Source: Brachymonas sp049977365 (GTDB lineage: Bacteria; Pseudomonadota; Gammaproteobacteria; Burkholderiales; Burkholderiaceae_C). From it: a DNA stretch of 21,502 bases. The stretch spans positions 1 to 21,502 of the forward strand of contig NZ_JBNGEN010000014.1 of NCBI RefSeq assembly GCF_049977365.1. Direction: 5' to 3'. Shown one piece after another: positions 14,166 through 21,502 of this stretch (position 1 is the stretch's first letter; each line of letters starts with the position of its first letter). The notes under the pieces were generated by a model. It ran no database searches, was not told the origin of the DNA, and saw only the letters and a list, made by a program, of their open reading frames with translations. Position numbers and translations under genes: made by a program.

Positions 14166-15719
14166 ATGACTCTTGCACAGATACCGAGCCATGCGCTCCT
14201 CGGGCTCGCCGCCCCGGCCGTCACCGTGGAAGTGCATCTCGCCAACGGCCTGCCCAGTTTCACGCTCGTCGGTCTGGCCGACACCGAAGTCAAGGAAGCC
14301 CGCGAACGTGTGCGCAGCGCCATCCAGAACGCAGGACTGGAATTCCCCACCAACAAGCGCATCACCGTCAACCTCGCCCCGGCCGACCTGCCCAAGGATT
14401 CAGGCCGCTTCGATCTCCCCATCGCCCTCGGCATTCTGGCCGCCTCTGGCCAGATCGACCGCGAGCGCCTGGGGCGCCACGCCTTTGCCGGCGAATTGTC
14501 CCTCTCCGGTGCCCTGCGCCCTGTACGGGGCGCACTGGCCATGGCCGCTGCCCTGTACCGACAGGGATGCGGCACTCCGCTGGTCCTGCCGCCCGGCAGC
14601 GCCGAAGAAGCGGCCTGGGTCCCCGGCGCCGAGGTGTACCGTGCACGCCATCTTCTCGATGTCGTCCGTCAGTTCCTGCCATCCGGAAGCTGCCTGACGG
14701 CCTCCCAGGCAGACAGCGACCAGCAGGAAAGCGGCTGGACCCGACTCCATGCCCCCGATGCCCTGCCCCAGCCCGACTACCCGGACATGTCCGATGTCAA
14801 GGGACAGGCCGCAGCCAAGCGTGCGCTCGAAATCAGTGCCGCAGGCGCCCACAGCCTGCTCATGATGGGCCCCCCCGGATCAGGCAAATCCATGCTGGCC
14901 CAGCGCTTCCCGGGTCTGCTGCCAGCCATGACGGCCCGCGAAGCGCTCGAATCCGCCTCCATTGCCAGCCTGGCCGGACACTTCGATCCCGCCCGCTGGG
15001 GACAGCGCCCCGTGCGTGCCCCCCACCACACCGCCAGTGCCGTGGCTCTGGTGGGCGGTGGCTCCCCTCCACGCCCCGGCGAAATCAGCCTCGCCCACGA
15101 AGCCGTACTCTTTCTCGATGAACTGCCCGAATTTCCCAGGGCAGCCCTGGAAGCCCTGCGCGAGCCCCTCGAAACCGGACGCATCCACATCTCGCGTGCC
15201 GCCCAGCAAGCCGAATTTCCTGCCCGATTCCAGCTGCTGGCTGCCATGAATCCCTGTCCCTGCGGCTACCTCGGCAGCGCCGTGCGCGCCTGCCGCTGCA
15301 CCCCCGACCAGGTGAGTCGCTATCAGGGCAAGCTCAGCGGCCCCCTGCTCGACCGCATCGACCTGCGCGTCGAAGTCGCCGCCGTCCCCCCACAGGATCT
15401 CCTCCATGCCCCGCGCGGCGAGCACAGTGCTACCATCCGCGAGCGTGTGACCGCCGCACGCGCCATCGCCCTCGATCGACAAGGCTGCCCCAATGCCCTG
15501 CTCGAAGGTGCCCGGCTCGACCAGGTACTGGACCTCACCCCCGAGGCCAGCTCCTTCGTGCAGACAGCCGCTGTCCGTCTGGGCTGGAGCGCCCGCAGCA
15601 TGCATCGCACCCTGCGCATCGCCCGCACCATTGCCGATCTGGCCGGCGACCCCCGACTCGCTGCCGCCCACATTGCCGAAGCCATCCAGATGCGCCGCGC
15701 CCTGCCCGAACGCCTCTGA
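14166..15719 (+). CDS. comM: ComM/YifB family AAA+ ATPase
   Basis: The 517-residue cytoplasmic protein belongs to the YifB/ComM family, long labelled 'Mg chelatase-like'. In Vibrio cholerae ComM is a hexameric helicase that promotes branch migration while incoming DNA is recombined in natural transformation. Residues 1-180 are the ChlI-like N-terminal domain (VTVEVHLANGLPSFTLVGLAD). Then come Walker A GPPGSGKS (235-242), Walker B LFLDELPEF (from 315), and the cysteine group NPCPCGYLG plus CRC (364, 366, 376, 378), which may bind metal. The C-terminal SARSMHRTLRIARTIADLAG is the family's last domain. The start at 14166 matches the conserved N-terminus; no strong ribosome binding site is seen. 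A TACAAT at 14098-14103 is a possible -10. It is divergent from arsR and convergent with the ribosomal genes. Confidence 0.95.
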   Translation: MTLAQIPSHALLGLAAPAVTVEVHLANGLPSFTLVGLADTEVKEARERVRSAIQNAGLEFPTNKRITVNLAPADLPKDSGRFDLPIALGILAASGQIDRERLGRHAFAGELSLSGALRPVRGALAMAAALYRQGCGTPLVLPPGSAEEAAWVPGAEVYRARHLLDVVRQFLPSGSCLTASQADSDQQESGWTRLHAPDALPQPDYPDMSDVKGQAAAKRALEISAAGAHSLLMMGPPGSGKSMLAQRFPGLLPAMTAREALESASIASLAGHFDPARWGQRPVRAPHHTASAVALVGGGSPPRPGEISLAHEAVLFLDELPEFPRAALEALREPLETGRIHISRAAQQAEFPARFQLLAAMNPCPCGYLGSAVRACRCTPDQVSRYQGKLSGPLLDRIDLRVEVAAVPPQDLLHAPRGEHSATIRERVTAARAIALDRQGCPNALLEGARLDQVLDLTPEASSFVQTAAVRLGWSARSMHRTLRIARTIADLAGDPRLAAAHIAEAIQMRRALPERL

Positions 15720-15898
15720 ACGCCCCCCGCTTGGCCGGCACCCGGGCCACATCTCCCTCCCGCCACGCACCGCCCGGTAATGTCTGCCCCGTGCGCCCAC
15801 TTTCCCCTCCAGCCTCGCCACCGGCTGCATCGGGCCCTCTCTGCATGGCATGGAATGCCTTCCCGATCCGCCAACCACGCCCCACAGATCCACAGACC

Positions 15899-15929
15899 AA
15901 AAAAAAACGCCCTGCAGTGCAGGGCGTTT
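15899..15929 (-). terminator. Rho-independent terminator after rpsQ
   Basis: On the minus strand AAACGCCCTGCA pairs with TGCAGGGCGTTT around one central base, followed by a run of nine T (A run 15899-15907 on the plus strand). It begins 36 nt after the rpsQ stop codon. On the plus strand only TTT follows, so it is weaker for comM. Confidence 0.9.
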
Positions 15930-15965
15930 CCGTGCGGTCCTTGCGGACAGACGCAGGCGGCGGGA

Positions 15966-16235
15966 TCAGACCACGCCGGCCTTCTGAACCAGGCGGGTAG
16001 CCACCCAGTTCTTCGTCTTGGACAGCGGACGGCTTTCGGTGATTTCGATGATGTCGCCCACCTTGTACTCGCCATTTTCGTCATGGGCGTGGTACTTGCT
16101 GGTCTTGATCATGATCTTGCCGTAGAGCGGGTGCATCACGCGGCGTTCGATCATCACGGTCACCGTCTTGCTGCGCTTGTCGCTCACCACCTTGCCGATC
16201 AAGGTGCGCTTGAGGGAGGTTTTTGCTTCCGTCAT
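15966..16235 (-). CDS. rpsQ: 30S ribosomal protein S17
   Basis: The 89-residue protein (Escherichia coli: 84) is the small-subunit OB-fold protein that binds 16S rRNA early in assembly. LIGKVVSDKRSKTVTVMIERRVMHPLYGKI and GDIIEITESRPLSKTKNW are family hallmarks. AAGGAG lies 7 nt before the ATG. It is the last gene of the block: a strong terminator follows, and rplN, the usual next gene in many bacteria, is absent. Confidence 0.98.
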   Translation of the reverse strand: MTEAKTSLKRTLIGKVVSDKRSKTVTVMIERRVMHPLYGKIMIKTSKYHAHDENGEYKVGDIIEITESRPLSKTKNWVATRLVQKAGVV

Positions 16236-16250
16236 CTGGTCACTCCTTGA

Positions 16251-16445
16251 TTACTTGGCGGCTTGCTTTTCAGCAAGAATGGTCTTTGCACGTGCGATGT
16301 CGCGACGTGTCTGGCGCAGCGTTGCAGTGTTCTGCAGTTGCTGGGTGCCCTTTTGCATGCGCAGATTGAAGTGGGCCTTCTGCAGGTCCTTGACTTCGGC
16401 CTCGAGCGCAGCGACGTCCTTGTTGCGCAGATCAGCAGCTTTCAT
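16251..16445 (-). CDS. rpmC: 50S ribosomal protein L29
   Basis: The 64-residue protein is two long helices, as usual for L29, which lies at the exit of the nascent-chain tunnel next to L23 and helps dock targeting factors. It starts MKAADLRNKDVAALEAEVKDL and contains LRMQKGTQQLQNTATLRQTRRDIAR, here read in two parts, typical of proteobacterial L29. GGAGG lies 8 nt before the ATG. It sits 16 nt after rplP and 15 nt before rpsQ. Confidence 0.98.
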   Translation of the reverse strand: MKAADLRNKDVAALEAEVKDLQKAHFNLRMQKGTQQLQNTATLRQTRRDIARAKTILAEKQAAK

Positions 16446-16461
16446 GGTCTATTCCTCCTGA

Positions 16462-16878
16462 TCAAGCGCCCAGCAGGCGCGTTGCGAACACGGTGCGCAG
16501 CGGCAGCTTGGCAGCGGCCAGTGCAAAAGCTTCACGTGCCAGTTCCTCGGAAACGCCGACGATCTCGAACAGCATCTTGCCGGGCTGGATTTCAGCGACG
16601 TAGTACTCCGGATTGCCCTTGCCGTTACCCATACGGACTTCAGCGGGCTTCTCGGAAATCGGCTTGTCGGGGAAGACACGGATCCAGATGCGACCGCCAC
16701 GCTTGACGTGACGGGAGATCGCACGACGTGCGGCCTCGATCTGGCGGGCGGTCAGACGGCCGCGGTCGGTGGACTTCAGACCGAAGTCACCGAACGCCAC
16801 GGTATTGCCACGAGTGGCGATACCGGTGTTGCGGCCTTTCTGCTCTTTACGATACTTTCTGCGTGCAGGTTGCAGCAT
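16462..16878 (-). CDS. rplP: 50S ribosomal protein L16
   Basis: The 138-residue protein (Escherichia coli: 136) organises the aminoacyl-tRNA site region of 23S rRNA. The start MLQPARRKYRKEQKGRN and the motifs GLKSTDRGRLTARQIEAARRA, RGGRIWIRVFPDKPIS and GKGNPEYYVAEIQPGKMLFE (read separately) identify it with certainty. AGGAG lies close before the ATG. It follows rpsC by 29 nt. Confidence 0.98.
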   Translation of the reverse strand: MLQPARRKYRKEQKGRNTGIATRGNTVAFGDFGLKSTDRGRLTARQIEAARRAISRHVKRGGRIWIRVFPDKPISEKPAEVRMGNGKGNPEYYVAEIQPGKMLFEIVGVSEELAREAFALAAAKLPLRTVFATRLLGA

Positions 16879-16907
16879 GTTGTTTCTCCTGGATCAACCG
16901 AACGGGA

Positions 16908-17783
16908 TTATTCGGCTGCAGTACCGTCTGCTGCTGCAGCAGGCGCGTTTTCCTTGCGGACGCGCTTAACGGCGGACTTGGCTTCGGCACCAGAGGCTTC
17001 GCTCGGCTTGTCGCTGCCATCGGCGGGAGCGGTGTTGCCGGGGCCGGCCACGCGGCGGGTGCGCGGACGGTCGTTGCCACGGCCATCACGACGGCCGCGC
17101 GGACGACGCTCGTCATCCGGACGGGGCGTGCTGTCGAGCGAGGGCACATCGTTGCGGCCCAGGGTATCACCCTTGTAGACCCACACCTTGACGCCGATGA
17201 CGCCGTAGGTGGTGTGTGCTTCGCTCACGCCGTAGTCAATGTCGGCACGCAGCGTATGCAGAGGCACGCGGCCTTCGCGATACCACTCGGTGCGGGCGAT
17301 TTCGATGCCGTTCAGACGACCGGCGGACATGATCTTGATGCCCTGGGCGCCCATGCGCATGGCGTTCTGCATGGCGCGCTTCATGGCGCGGCGGAACATG
17401 ATGCGCTTTTCGAGCTGCTGCGTGATGGAATCGGCGATCAGCTTGGCATCGACTTCGGGCTTGCGCACTTCCTCGATGTTCACGGCGACCGGAACGCCCA
17501 GCATGGCGTTCAGTTCCTTCTTCAGGTTCTCGATGTCCTCACCCTTCTTGCCGATCACCACACCCGGACGGGCAGAGTAGATCGTGATGCGGGCGCTCTT
17601 GGCAGGACGCTCGATCAGGATGCGGGCAACGGAGGCGTTCTTGAGCTTCTTGCCCAGGTATTCACGCACCTTGACGTCTTCGGCCAGCATGCCGGCGAAG
17701 TCGCGGTTGTTGGCATACCAGCGGCTGTTCCAGTTGCGGGTCACCGCCAGGCGGAAACCGGTAGGATGGATTTTCTGTCCCAT
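16908..17783 (-). CDS. rpsC: 30S ribosomal protein S3 with long charged C-terminal extension
   Basis: The 291-residue protein is longer than the 233 residues of Escherichia coli S3. Residues 1 to about 210 are the normal protein: MGQKIHPTGFRLAVTRNW, the KH domain with GVVIGKKGEDIENLKKEL, and GVKVWVYKGDTLGRND. S3 lines the mRNA entry channel and has helicase activity with S4. From about 213 on there is an extra tail of some 75 residues, rich in Arg/Asp/Pro and then Ala/Lys/Glu (RRPRGRRDGRGNDRPRTRR in its first half), probably disordered. Similar tails occur in some betaproteobacterial S3 proteins (recollection). GAGGTG precedes the ATG, and the gene is 3 nt after rplV. Confidence 0.97.
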   Translation of the reverse strand: MGQKIHPTGFRLAVTRNWNSRWYANNRDFAGMLAEDVKVREYLGKKLKNASVARILIERPAKSARITIYSARPGVVIGKKGEDIENLKKELNAMLGVPVAVNIEEVRKPEVDAKLIADSITQQLEKRIMFRRAMKRAMQNAMRMGAQGIKIMSAGRLNGIEIARTEWYREGRVPLHTLRADIDYGVSEAHTTYGVIGVKVWVYKGDTLGRNDVPSLDSTPRPDDERRPRGRRDGRGNDRPRTRRVAGPGNTAPADGSDKPSEASGAEAKSAVKRVRKENAPAAAADGTAAE

Positions 17784-17786
17784 TGC

Positions 17787-18125
17787 TTACACCTCTTCGT
17801 TGCCAACAGTCACATACACATGGCATGTGGGCTTGCTGATGCGGTTGCCGCGGCCTTTTGCGCGGGCGGTGAAGCGCTTGAGCGTGGGACCCTGCTCGAC
17901 GTAGATGGTCTTGACCTTCAGTTCGTCGATATCGGCTCCATCGTTGTGCTCGGCGTTGGCAATGGCGGATTCGAGCGCCTTCTTGATGATCACGGCAGCT
18001 TTCTTCTGCGTGAACGTCAGGATGTTGAGCGCCTGATCGACCTTCTTGCCGCGAATCATGTCGGCGACCAGACGGCCCTTGTCGACCGACAGACGGACGC
18101 CACGAACAATTGCACGTGTTTCCAT
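17787..18125 (-). CDS. rplV: 50S ribosomal protein L22
   Basis: The 112-residue protein lines the nascent-chain exit tunnel with a long beta-hairpin (about residues 80-100, around PTLKRFTARAKGRGNRISKP). The hairpin tip is where erythromycin-resistance changes arise in other bacteria. METRAIVRGVRLSVDKGRLV and ALESAIANAEHN are typical. AAGGAA lies 5-6 nt before the ATG. It follows rpsS by 9 nt. Confidence 0.98.
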   Translation of the reverse strand: METRAIVRGVRLSVDKGRLVADMIRGKKVDQALNILTFTQKKAAVIIKKALESAIANAEHNDGADIDELKVKTIYVEQGPTLKRFTARAKGRGNRISKPTCHVYVTVGNEEV

Positions 18126-18134
18126 GGTCTTTCC

Positions 18135-18410
18135 TTATTTCTTCGCTTTTTTGTCTGCCGCGTGACCCTTGTAGGTACGGGTCAGGGCAAATTCACCCAG
18201 CTTGTGGCCAACCATCTGGTCAGTCACATAGACGGGCACGTGCTGCTTGCCGTTGTGCACGGCGATCGTCAGACCGATGAACTCGGGCAGGATCATGGAG
18301 CGACGCGACCAGGTCTTGACGGGCTTCTTGTCTTTGGTTTCGATGGCCTTTTCAACCTTGGCCATCAGGTGATGGTCAACAAATGGACCCTTTTTGAGAG
18401 AACGAGCCAT
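18135..18410 (-). CDS. rpsS: 30S ribosomal protein S19
   Basis: The 91-residue protein belongs to the head of the small subunit and contacts S13. MARSLKKGPFVDHHLMAKVE, RRSMILPEFIGLTIAVHNGK and GHKLGEFALTRTYKGH are diagnostic. AGGGG lies just before the ATG. It is 10 nt after rplB. Confidence 0.98.
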   Translation of the reverse strand: MARSLKKGPFVDHHLMAKVEKAIETKDKKPVKTWSRRSMILPEFIGLTIAVHNGKQHVPVYVTDQMVGHKLGEFALTRTYKGHAADKKAKK

Positions 18411-18420
18411 TGTCTACCCC

Positions 18421-19248
18421 TTATTTCTTGCGACGCGACACAATCATGGACTGCGTGCGGCGATTGTTGCGAGTACGGTAACCCTTGGTGAGGTTGCCCC
18501 AAGGATCGACAGGCGCCATACCAGTACCGGTACGTCCCTCGCCACCACCGTGCGGGTGGTCGATAGGGTTCATGGCCACGCCGCGGACGGTCGGACGGAT
18601 ACCCATCCAGCGCTTCACGCCGGCCTTGCCAAGTTGACGCAGGCTGTGTTCTTCGTTGGCCACTTCACCGATGGTGGCGCGGCATTCGATGTGGATCTTG
18701 CGCACTTCGCCCGAACGCATGCGGACCTGTGCGTAGATGCCTTCACGGGCCAGCAGAGTGGCCGAAGCACCAGCGGAACGCGCGATCTGTGCACCCTTGC
18801 CCGGCTTGAGCTCGATGCAGTGAATCGTGGAACCGACGGGAATGTTGCGGATCGGCAGGGTGTTGCCCACGCGGATCGGAGCTTCGGAGCCGCTCACGAT
18901 GCTGGAACCGACTTGCAGATTGCGCGCGGCAATGTGGTAGCGGCGTTCGCCATCGGCGTAGCACACCAGCATGATGTGCGCAGTGCGGTTCGGGTCGTAC
19001 TCGATGCGCTCGACCTTGGCGACGATGCCGTCCTTGTCGTTGCGCACGAAGTCCACCACGCGGTAGTGGTGACGATGACCGCCACCCTTGTGGCGCACGG
19101 TGATGTGCCCGTTGTTGTTGCGACCGGCCTTCTGGTACTGAGGCTCGAGCAGGGGACCGAAACCGGCGCCCTTGTGCAGATGGTCACGGGTAACCTTGAC
19201 GACATGGCGGCGGCCAGCGGAGGTCGGTTTGATCTGGATGACAGCCAT
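18421..19248 (-). CDS. rplB: 50S ribosomal protein L2
   Basis: The 275-residue protein (Escherichia coli: 273) is essential for subunit association and peptidyl transferase activity. NHPHGGGEGR-type sequence is present as DHPHGGGEGRTGTG near residues 227-240 and includes the conserved histidine close to the peptidyl transferase centre. The N-terminal AVIQIKPTSAGRRHVVKV and the middle GVAMNPIDHP support the call. Its ATG shares one base with the rplW stop codon (TAATG), so the two are translationally coupled. Confidence 0.98.
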   Translation of the reverse strand: MAVIQIKPTSAGRRHVVKVTRDHLHKGAGFGPLLEPQYQKAGRNNNGHITVRHKGGGHRHHYRVVDFVRNDKDGIVAKVERIEYDPNRTAHIMLVCYADGERRYHIAARNLQVGSSIVSGSEAPIRVGNTLPIRNIPVGSTIHCIELKPGKGAQIARSAGASATLLAREGIYAQVRMRSGEVRKIHIECRATIGEVANEEHSLRQLGKAGVKRWMGIRPTVRGVAMNPIDHPHGGGEGRTGTGMAPVDPWGNLTKGYRTRNNRRTQSMIVSRRKK

Positions 19249-19562
19249 TATGCAGCCTCCCCTGACAGGTTCAGTTCAGAACCTTCCTTGAGCGTGACGT
19301 AGGCCTTGCGCACGTTGTTACGGCGACCGATGGTACGGCCGAAACGCTTGACCTTGCCCTTGGTGTTGACCACGGACACGCCCGTCACTTCCACTTTGAA
19401 CATCAGTTCCACGGCAGCCTTGATTTCGGGCTTGGTGGCATCCTGCATCACCTTGAAGGTGACAGCATTGGATTGCTCGGCTGCCATCGTGGCCTTTTCG
19501 GACACGACAGGTGCCAGCAGCACGGCCATCAGGCGGCCTTCGTCGAATTTCTTGGTGCTCAT
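19248..19562 (-). CDS. rplW: 50S ribosomal protein L23
   Basis: The 104-residue protein lies at the tunnel exit and is the docking site for trigger factor and SRP. LLAPVVSEKATM, FKVMQDATKPEIKAAVELMF and VKRFGRTIGRRNNVRKAYVTL are typical. AGGAG lies upstream within the rplD end, and its ATG overlaps the rplD stop codon (ATGA). Confidence 0.98.
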   Translation of the reverse strand: MSTKKFDEGRLMAVLLAPVVSEKATMAAEQSNAVTFKVMQDATKPEIKAAVELMFKVEVTGVSVVNTKGKVKRFGRTIGRRNNVRKAYVTLKEGSELNLSGEAA

Positions 19563-20182
19563 GCGAACATCTCCTGCAGCTTGCCGAGAGCGCCCTTGGT
19601 GACGAGCACTTTGCGGTAGAAGACCAGCGACAGCGGATCGACGTAGCGGGGCTCGACGACCAGGACGTTGGGCAGATTGCGGGAAGCCAGGTACAGGTTC
19701 TCGCCCACTTCCTCGGCGATCACGAGAACGGAGGAATCGAGGTTCATCGCCTTGAACTTGGACACCAGACCCTTGGTCTTGGGGCTGTCCACATCCAGGG
19801 AATCGACCACGGCCAGACGGCCGTCACGCACGAGCTGCGACAGGATCACAGACATGCCGACGCGGTACATCTTCTTGTTGAGCTTCTGTGCGAAGTTCTC
19901 TTCGGGGCCGTTCGGGAATGCACGACCGCCTCCACGCCACAGCGGAGAAGACGTCATACCGGCACGGGCATTGCCGGTACCCTTCTGCTTGAAGGGCTTC
20001 TTGGTGGAGTGACGGACCTCGGTACGGTCCTTTTGCTTGCGGGTGCCCTGACGCGCGTTGGCCTGATAGGCCACCACGATCTGGTGCACGAGGTCTTCGT
20101 TGTAGTCGCGACCAAACACGGTGTCGTTGGCATCGACCTTGGCAGAAGACTGGCCCTGTTCGTTCAGGAGTTCGATCTGCAT
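19559..20182 (-). CDS. rplD: 50S ribosomal protein L4
   Basis: The 207-residue protein (Escherichia coli: 201) reaches into the exit tunnel by a loop (about 45-100, with RQGTRKQKDRTEVRHSTKKP and WRGGGRAFPNGPEENF). In Escherichia coli L4 also represses its own operon through the S10 leader. Here the leader in front of rplC (20857-20984) would be the place for such control, but no homologous structure could be verified. Its ATG at 20182 shares a base with the rplC stop codon (TGATG). A GTG one codon upstream is possible but less likely. Confidence 0.97.
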   Translation of the reverse strand: MQIELLNEQGQSSAKVDANDTVFGRDYNEDLVHQIVVAYQANARQGTRKQKDRTEVRHSTKKPFKQKGTGNARAGMTSSPLWRGGGRAFPNGPEENFAQKLNKKMYRVGMSVILSQLVRDGRLAVVDSLDVDSPKTKGLVSKFKAMNLDSSVLVIAEEVGENLYLASRNLPNVLVVEPRYVDPLSLVFYRKVLVTKGALGKLQEMFA

Positions 20183-20856
20183 CACTTGGCTCCTTCAGCA
20201 GCTTTGGCCTTGACCGCCGGACGGACGGACACGAAACCACCCTTGGCGCCAGGAACGGCACCCTTGATCAGCAGCAGCTGACGGGCTTCGTCGATACGCA
20301 CGACGGACAGGTTCTGGACCGTGACGGTTTCGTCGCCGAGGTGACCGGTCATCTTCTTGCCGGGGAACACGCGACCCGGATCCTGGGCCATGGAGATGGA
20401 ACCCGGAACATTGTGCGAACGGCTGTTACCGTGAGAAGCGCGCTGGGAACCGAAGTTGTGGCGCTTGATGGTACCTGCGTAGCCCTTGCCGATCGAGGTG
20501 CCCTGCACGTCGACCACCTGGCCCACGCTGAACAGCTCGGCTGCAGGCAGGGTTGCGCCTGCGGGGTACTTGCCGGCAACCTCATCGGTCACGCGGAATT
20601 CCTGGGTGATTTCACCGGCTTCGACGCCGGCCTTGGCCAGATGGCCAGCCTGGGGCTTGGTGACGCGGGAGGCGCGACGCTTGCCATAGGTGACCTGCAG
20701 AGCCACGTAGCCATCGTTGGCTTCGGTCTTGACCTGGGACACGCGGTTGTTGGACACGTCGACCACCGTGACGGGAATGGCATCCCCTTCATCGGTGAAG
20801 ACACGCATCATGCCCACCTTGCGGCCCAGCAAACCCAAGTGTTTGCTCAGACTCAT
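20182..20856 (-). CDS. rplC: 50S ribosomal protein L3
   Basis: The 224-residue protein is an early assembly protein of the large subunit, with a loop reaching to the peptidyl transferase centre. GLLGRKVGMMRVFTDEGDAIPVTV, the GYAGTIKRHNFGSQRASHGNS region and MAQDPGRVFPGKKMTGHLG (read in parts) identify it; the glutamine in the last one corresponds to the residue methylated by PrmB. The start at 20856 has CGGAG 6 nt upstream and the conserved MSLSKHLGLLG beginning; a longer in-frame extension reaches into the leader and is rejected. It is the first gene of the transcript starting near 20984. Confidence 0.98.
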   Translation of the reverse strand: MSLSKHLGLLGRKVGMMRVFTDEGDAIPVTVVDVSNNRVSQVKTEANDGYVALQVTYGKRRASRVTKPQAGHLAKAGVEAGEITQEFRVTDEVAGKYPAGATLPAAELFSVGQVVDVQGTSIGKGYAGTIKRHNFGSQRASHGNSRSHNVPGSISMAQDPGRVFPGKKMTGHLGDETVTVQNLSVVRIDEARQLLLIKGAVPGAKGGFVSVRPAVKAKAAEGAK

Positions 20857-20990
20857 TGTTTTCTCCGTAACTTTCACCACGACCAACTGCAATTGGCTGA
20901 CCGCGTGTTGATGTGAAAGACTGTTGATGAAACTTCGCGCCCCATGGATTGCGCGCACAAAATCAGCTCGCAAGGGACACGAAGCTGACA

Positions 20991-21019
20991 ATTGTAGAGG
21001 GGCTGCCATTCTTTTGCAA
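20991..21019 (-). promoter_or_regulatory. Sigma70-type promoter for rplC and the following ribosomal genes
   Basis: On the minus strand TTGCAA (21019-21014) and TACAAT (20996-20991) are separated by exactly 17 nt. They match the -35 and -10 consensus at 4 of 6 and 5 of 6 positions. Transcription would start near 20984. Confidence 0.65.
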
Positions 21020-21106
21020 GCGCCGTGTTTCTGCCTGCGTGCCAGAAGGCAGCGAGATGTGGTGCGGCAGCCGCAGCAGCGCACGCCGCGCTTGGGAGCG
21101 CGCAAG

Positions 21107-21134
21107 AAAAAAGGCCGGTGATCGCTCACCGGCC
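21107..21134 (-). terminator. Rho-independent terminator after rpsJ
   Basis: On the minus strand GGCCGGTGA and TCACCGGCC form a perfect 9-bp stem with a 4-nt loop (GCGA), followed by TTTTTT. It begins about 50 nt after the rpsJ stop codon. Confidence 0.93.
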
Positions 21135-21186
21135 CGAAGGGTCCTGGTCGGCTTCCGGCCGAAGCCGGAAGCGGGGGACGTGCCGC

Positions 21187-21498
21187 TTACTGCAGCTTGA
21201 TCTCGACGTCGACACCTGCAGGCAGGTCGAGCTTCATGAGCGCGTCCACCGTCTTGTCGGTGGGATCGACGATGTCCATCAGGCGCTGGTGGGTGCGGAT
21301 CTCGAACTGGTCGCGGCTCGACTTGTTGACGTGCGGCGAACGCAGGATGTCGAAACGCTTCATGCGCGTCGGCAGGGGCACGGGACCCTTGACGATGGCG
21401 CCGGTGCGCTTGGCAGTGTCGACGATCTCGGCAGCGGACTGGTCGATCAGCTTGTAGTCGAAGGCCTTGAGGCGGATGCGGATTTTCTGCTTGGACAT
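21187..21498 (-). CDS. rpsJ: 30S ribosomal protein S10
   Basis: The 103-residue protein has the same length as in Escherichia coli. It belongs to the head of the small subunit and, as NusE, joins NusB in transcription antitermination. MSKQKIRIRLKAFDYKLID, GPVPLPTRMKRFDILRSPHVNK and SRDQFEIRTHQRLMDI are diagnostic. The upstream region lies outside the window. Because a strong terminator follows, it probably ends an upstream transcript (tuf/fusA in many betaproteobacteria, which cannot be seen here) instead of opening the S10 operon. Confidence 0.98.
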   Translation of the reverse strand: MSKQKIRIRLKAFDYKLIDQSAAEIVDTAKRTGAIVKGPVPLPTRMKRFDILRSPHVNKSSRDQFEIRTHQRLMDIVDPTDKTVDALMKLDLPAGVDVEIKLQ

Positions 21499-21502
21499 GT
21501 GC

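Larger units (their letters stand above)
20857..21186 (-). other. 330-bp intergenic region between rpsJ and rplC: terminator, promoter and leader
   Basis: No gene is seen here. In transcription order it holds a strong terminator (21107-21134), a sigma70-type promoter (20991-21019) and a leader of roughly 130 nt. A small inverted repeat, CCAAcTGCAaTTGG-like, lies at about 20884-20897 in the leader. Confidence 0.7.

Noticed and set aside
16728..18491. 587-residue open frame on the plus strand across the ribosomal genes
   Set aside because: It is fully antisense to rplP, rpsC, rplV and rpsS, which are certain.

Overview
The window is GC-rich chromosomal DNA from a betaproteobacterium. The ribosomal proteins, the ComM homologue, the fused malic enzyme and a DUF4019-type protein all point to Burkholderiales. 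Comamonadaceae or a close relative is my best guess, an inference from protein style only. No tRNA, rRNA, CRISPR array, transposase or prophage gene was seen.

Left part (1-4300). Two tandem minus-strand genes (one partial, one frameshifted in a G run) encode related small secreted proteins. A terminator-like hairpin separates them. Divergent from them is a small exported DUF4019-type protein, followed by maeB, the malic enzyme fused to a phosphotransacetylase-like domain, which ends at a hairpin terminator.

Metabolic and transport part (4337-10586, all minus strand). This holds a 3-hydroxyacyl-CoA/carnitine dehydrogenase-like gene broken by one base in a G run, a double-CDGSH iron-sulfur protein, and a complete polar amino acid ABC importer (binding lipoprotein, permease, ATPase). 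Upstream lie a glycine-rich membrane stress-type protein and a Crp/Fnr-family regulator. A terminator-shaped hairpin with a competing fold sits just before the importer genes.

Arsenic part (10764-13989, minus strand). A compact operon runs arsR, arsC, acr3, DUF318/ArsP-type permease, thioredoxin-like CxxC peptide. ArsR senses, ArsC reduces arsenate, Acr3 exports arsenite, and the last two probably add a second efflux or redox step. An inverted repeat directly before arsR is a good operator candidate and suggests a leaderless message.

Right part (14166-21498). comM on the plus strand converges on a ribosomal protein cluster on the minus strand: rpsJ, then rplC-rplD-rplW-rplB-rpsS-rplV-rpsC-rplP-rpmC-rpsQ. 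Strong intrinsic terminators follow rpsJ and rpsQ, and a good sigma70-type promoter precedes rplC. So rpsJ is cut off from the rest of the S10 block, and the block stops after rpsQ instead of running into rplN.

Nothing here is clearly a wholly new system. The most useful leads are the attenuator-like leader of the importer, the two G-run frameshifts, the arsenic operon with its added redox peptide, and the transcriptional layout of the ribosomal block.
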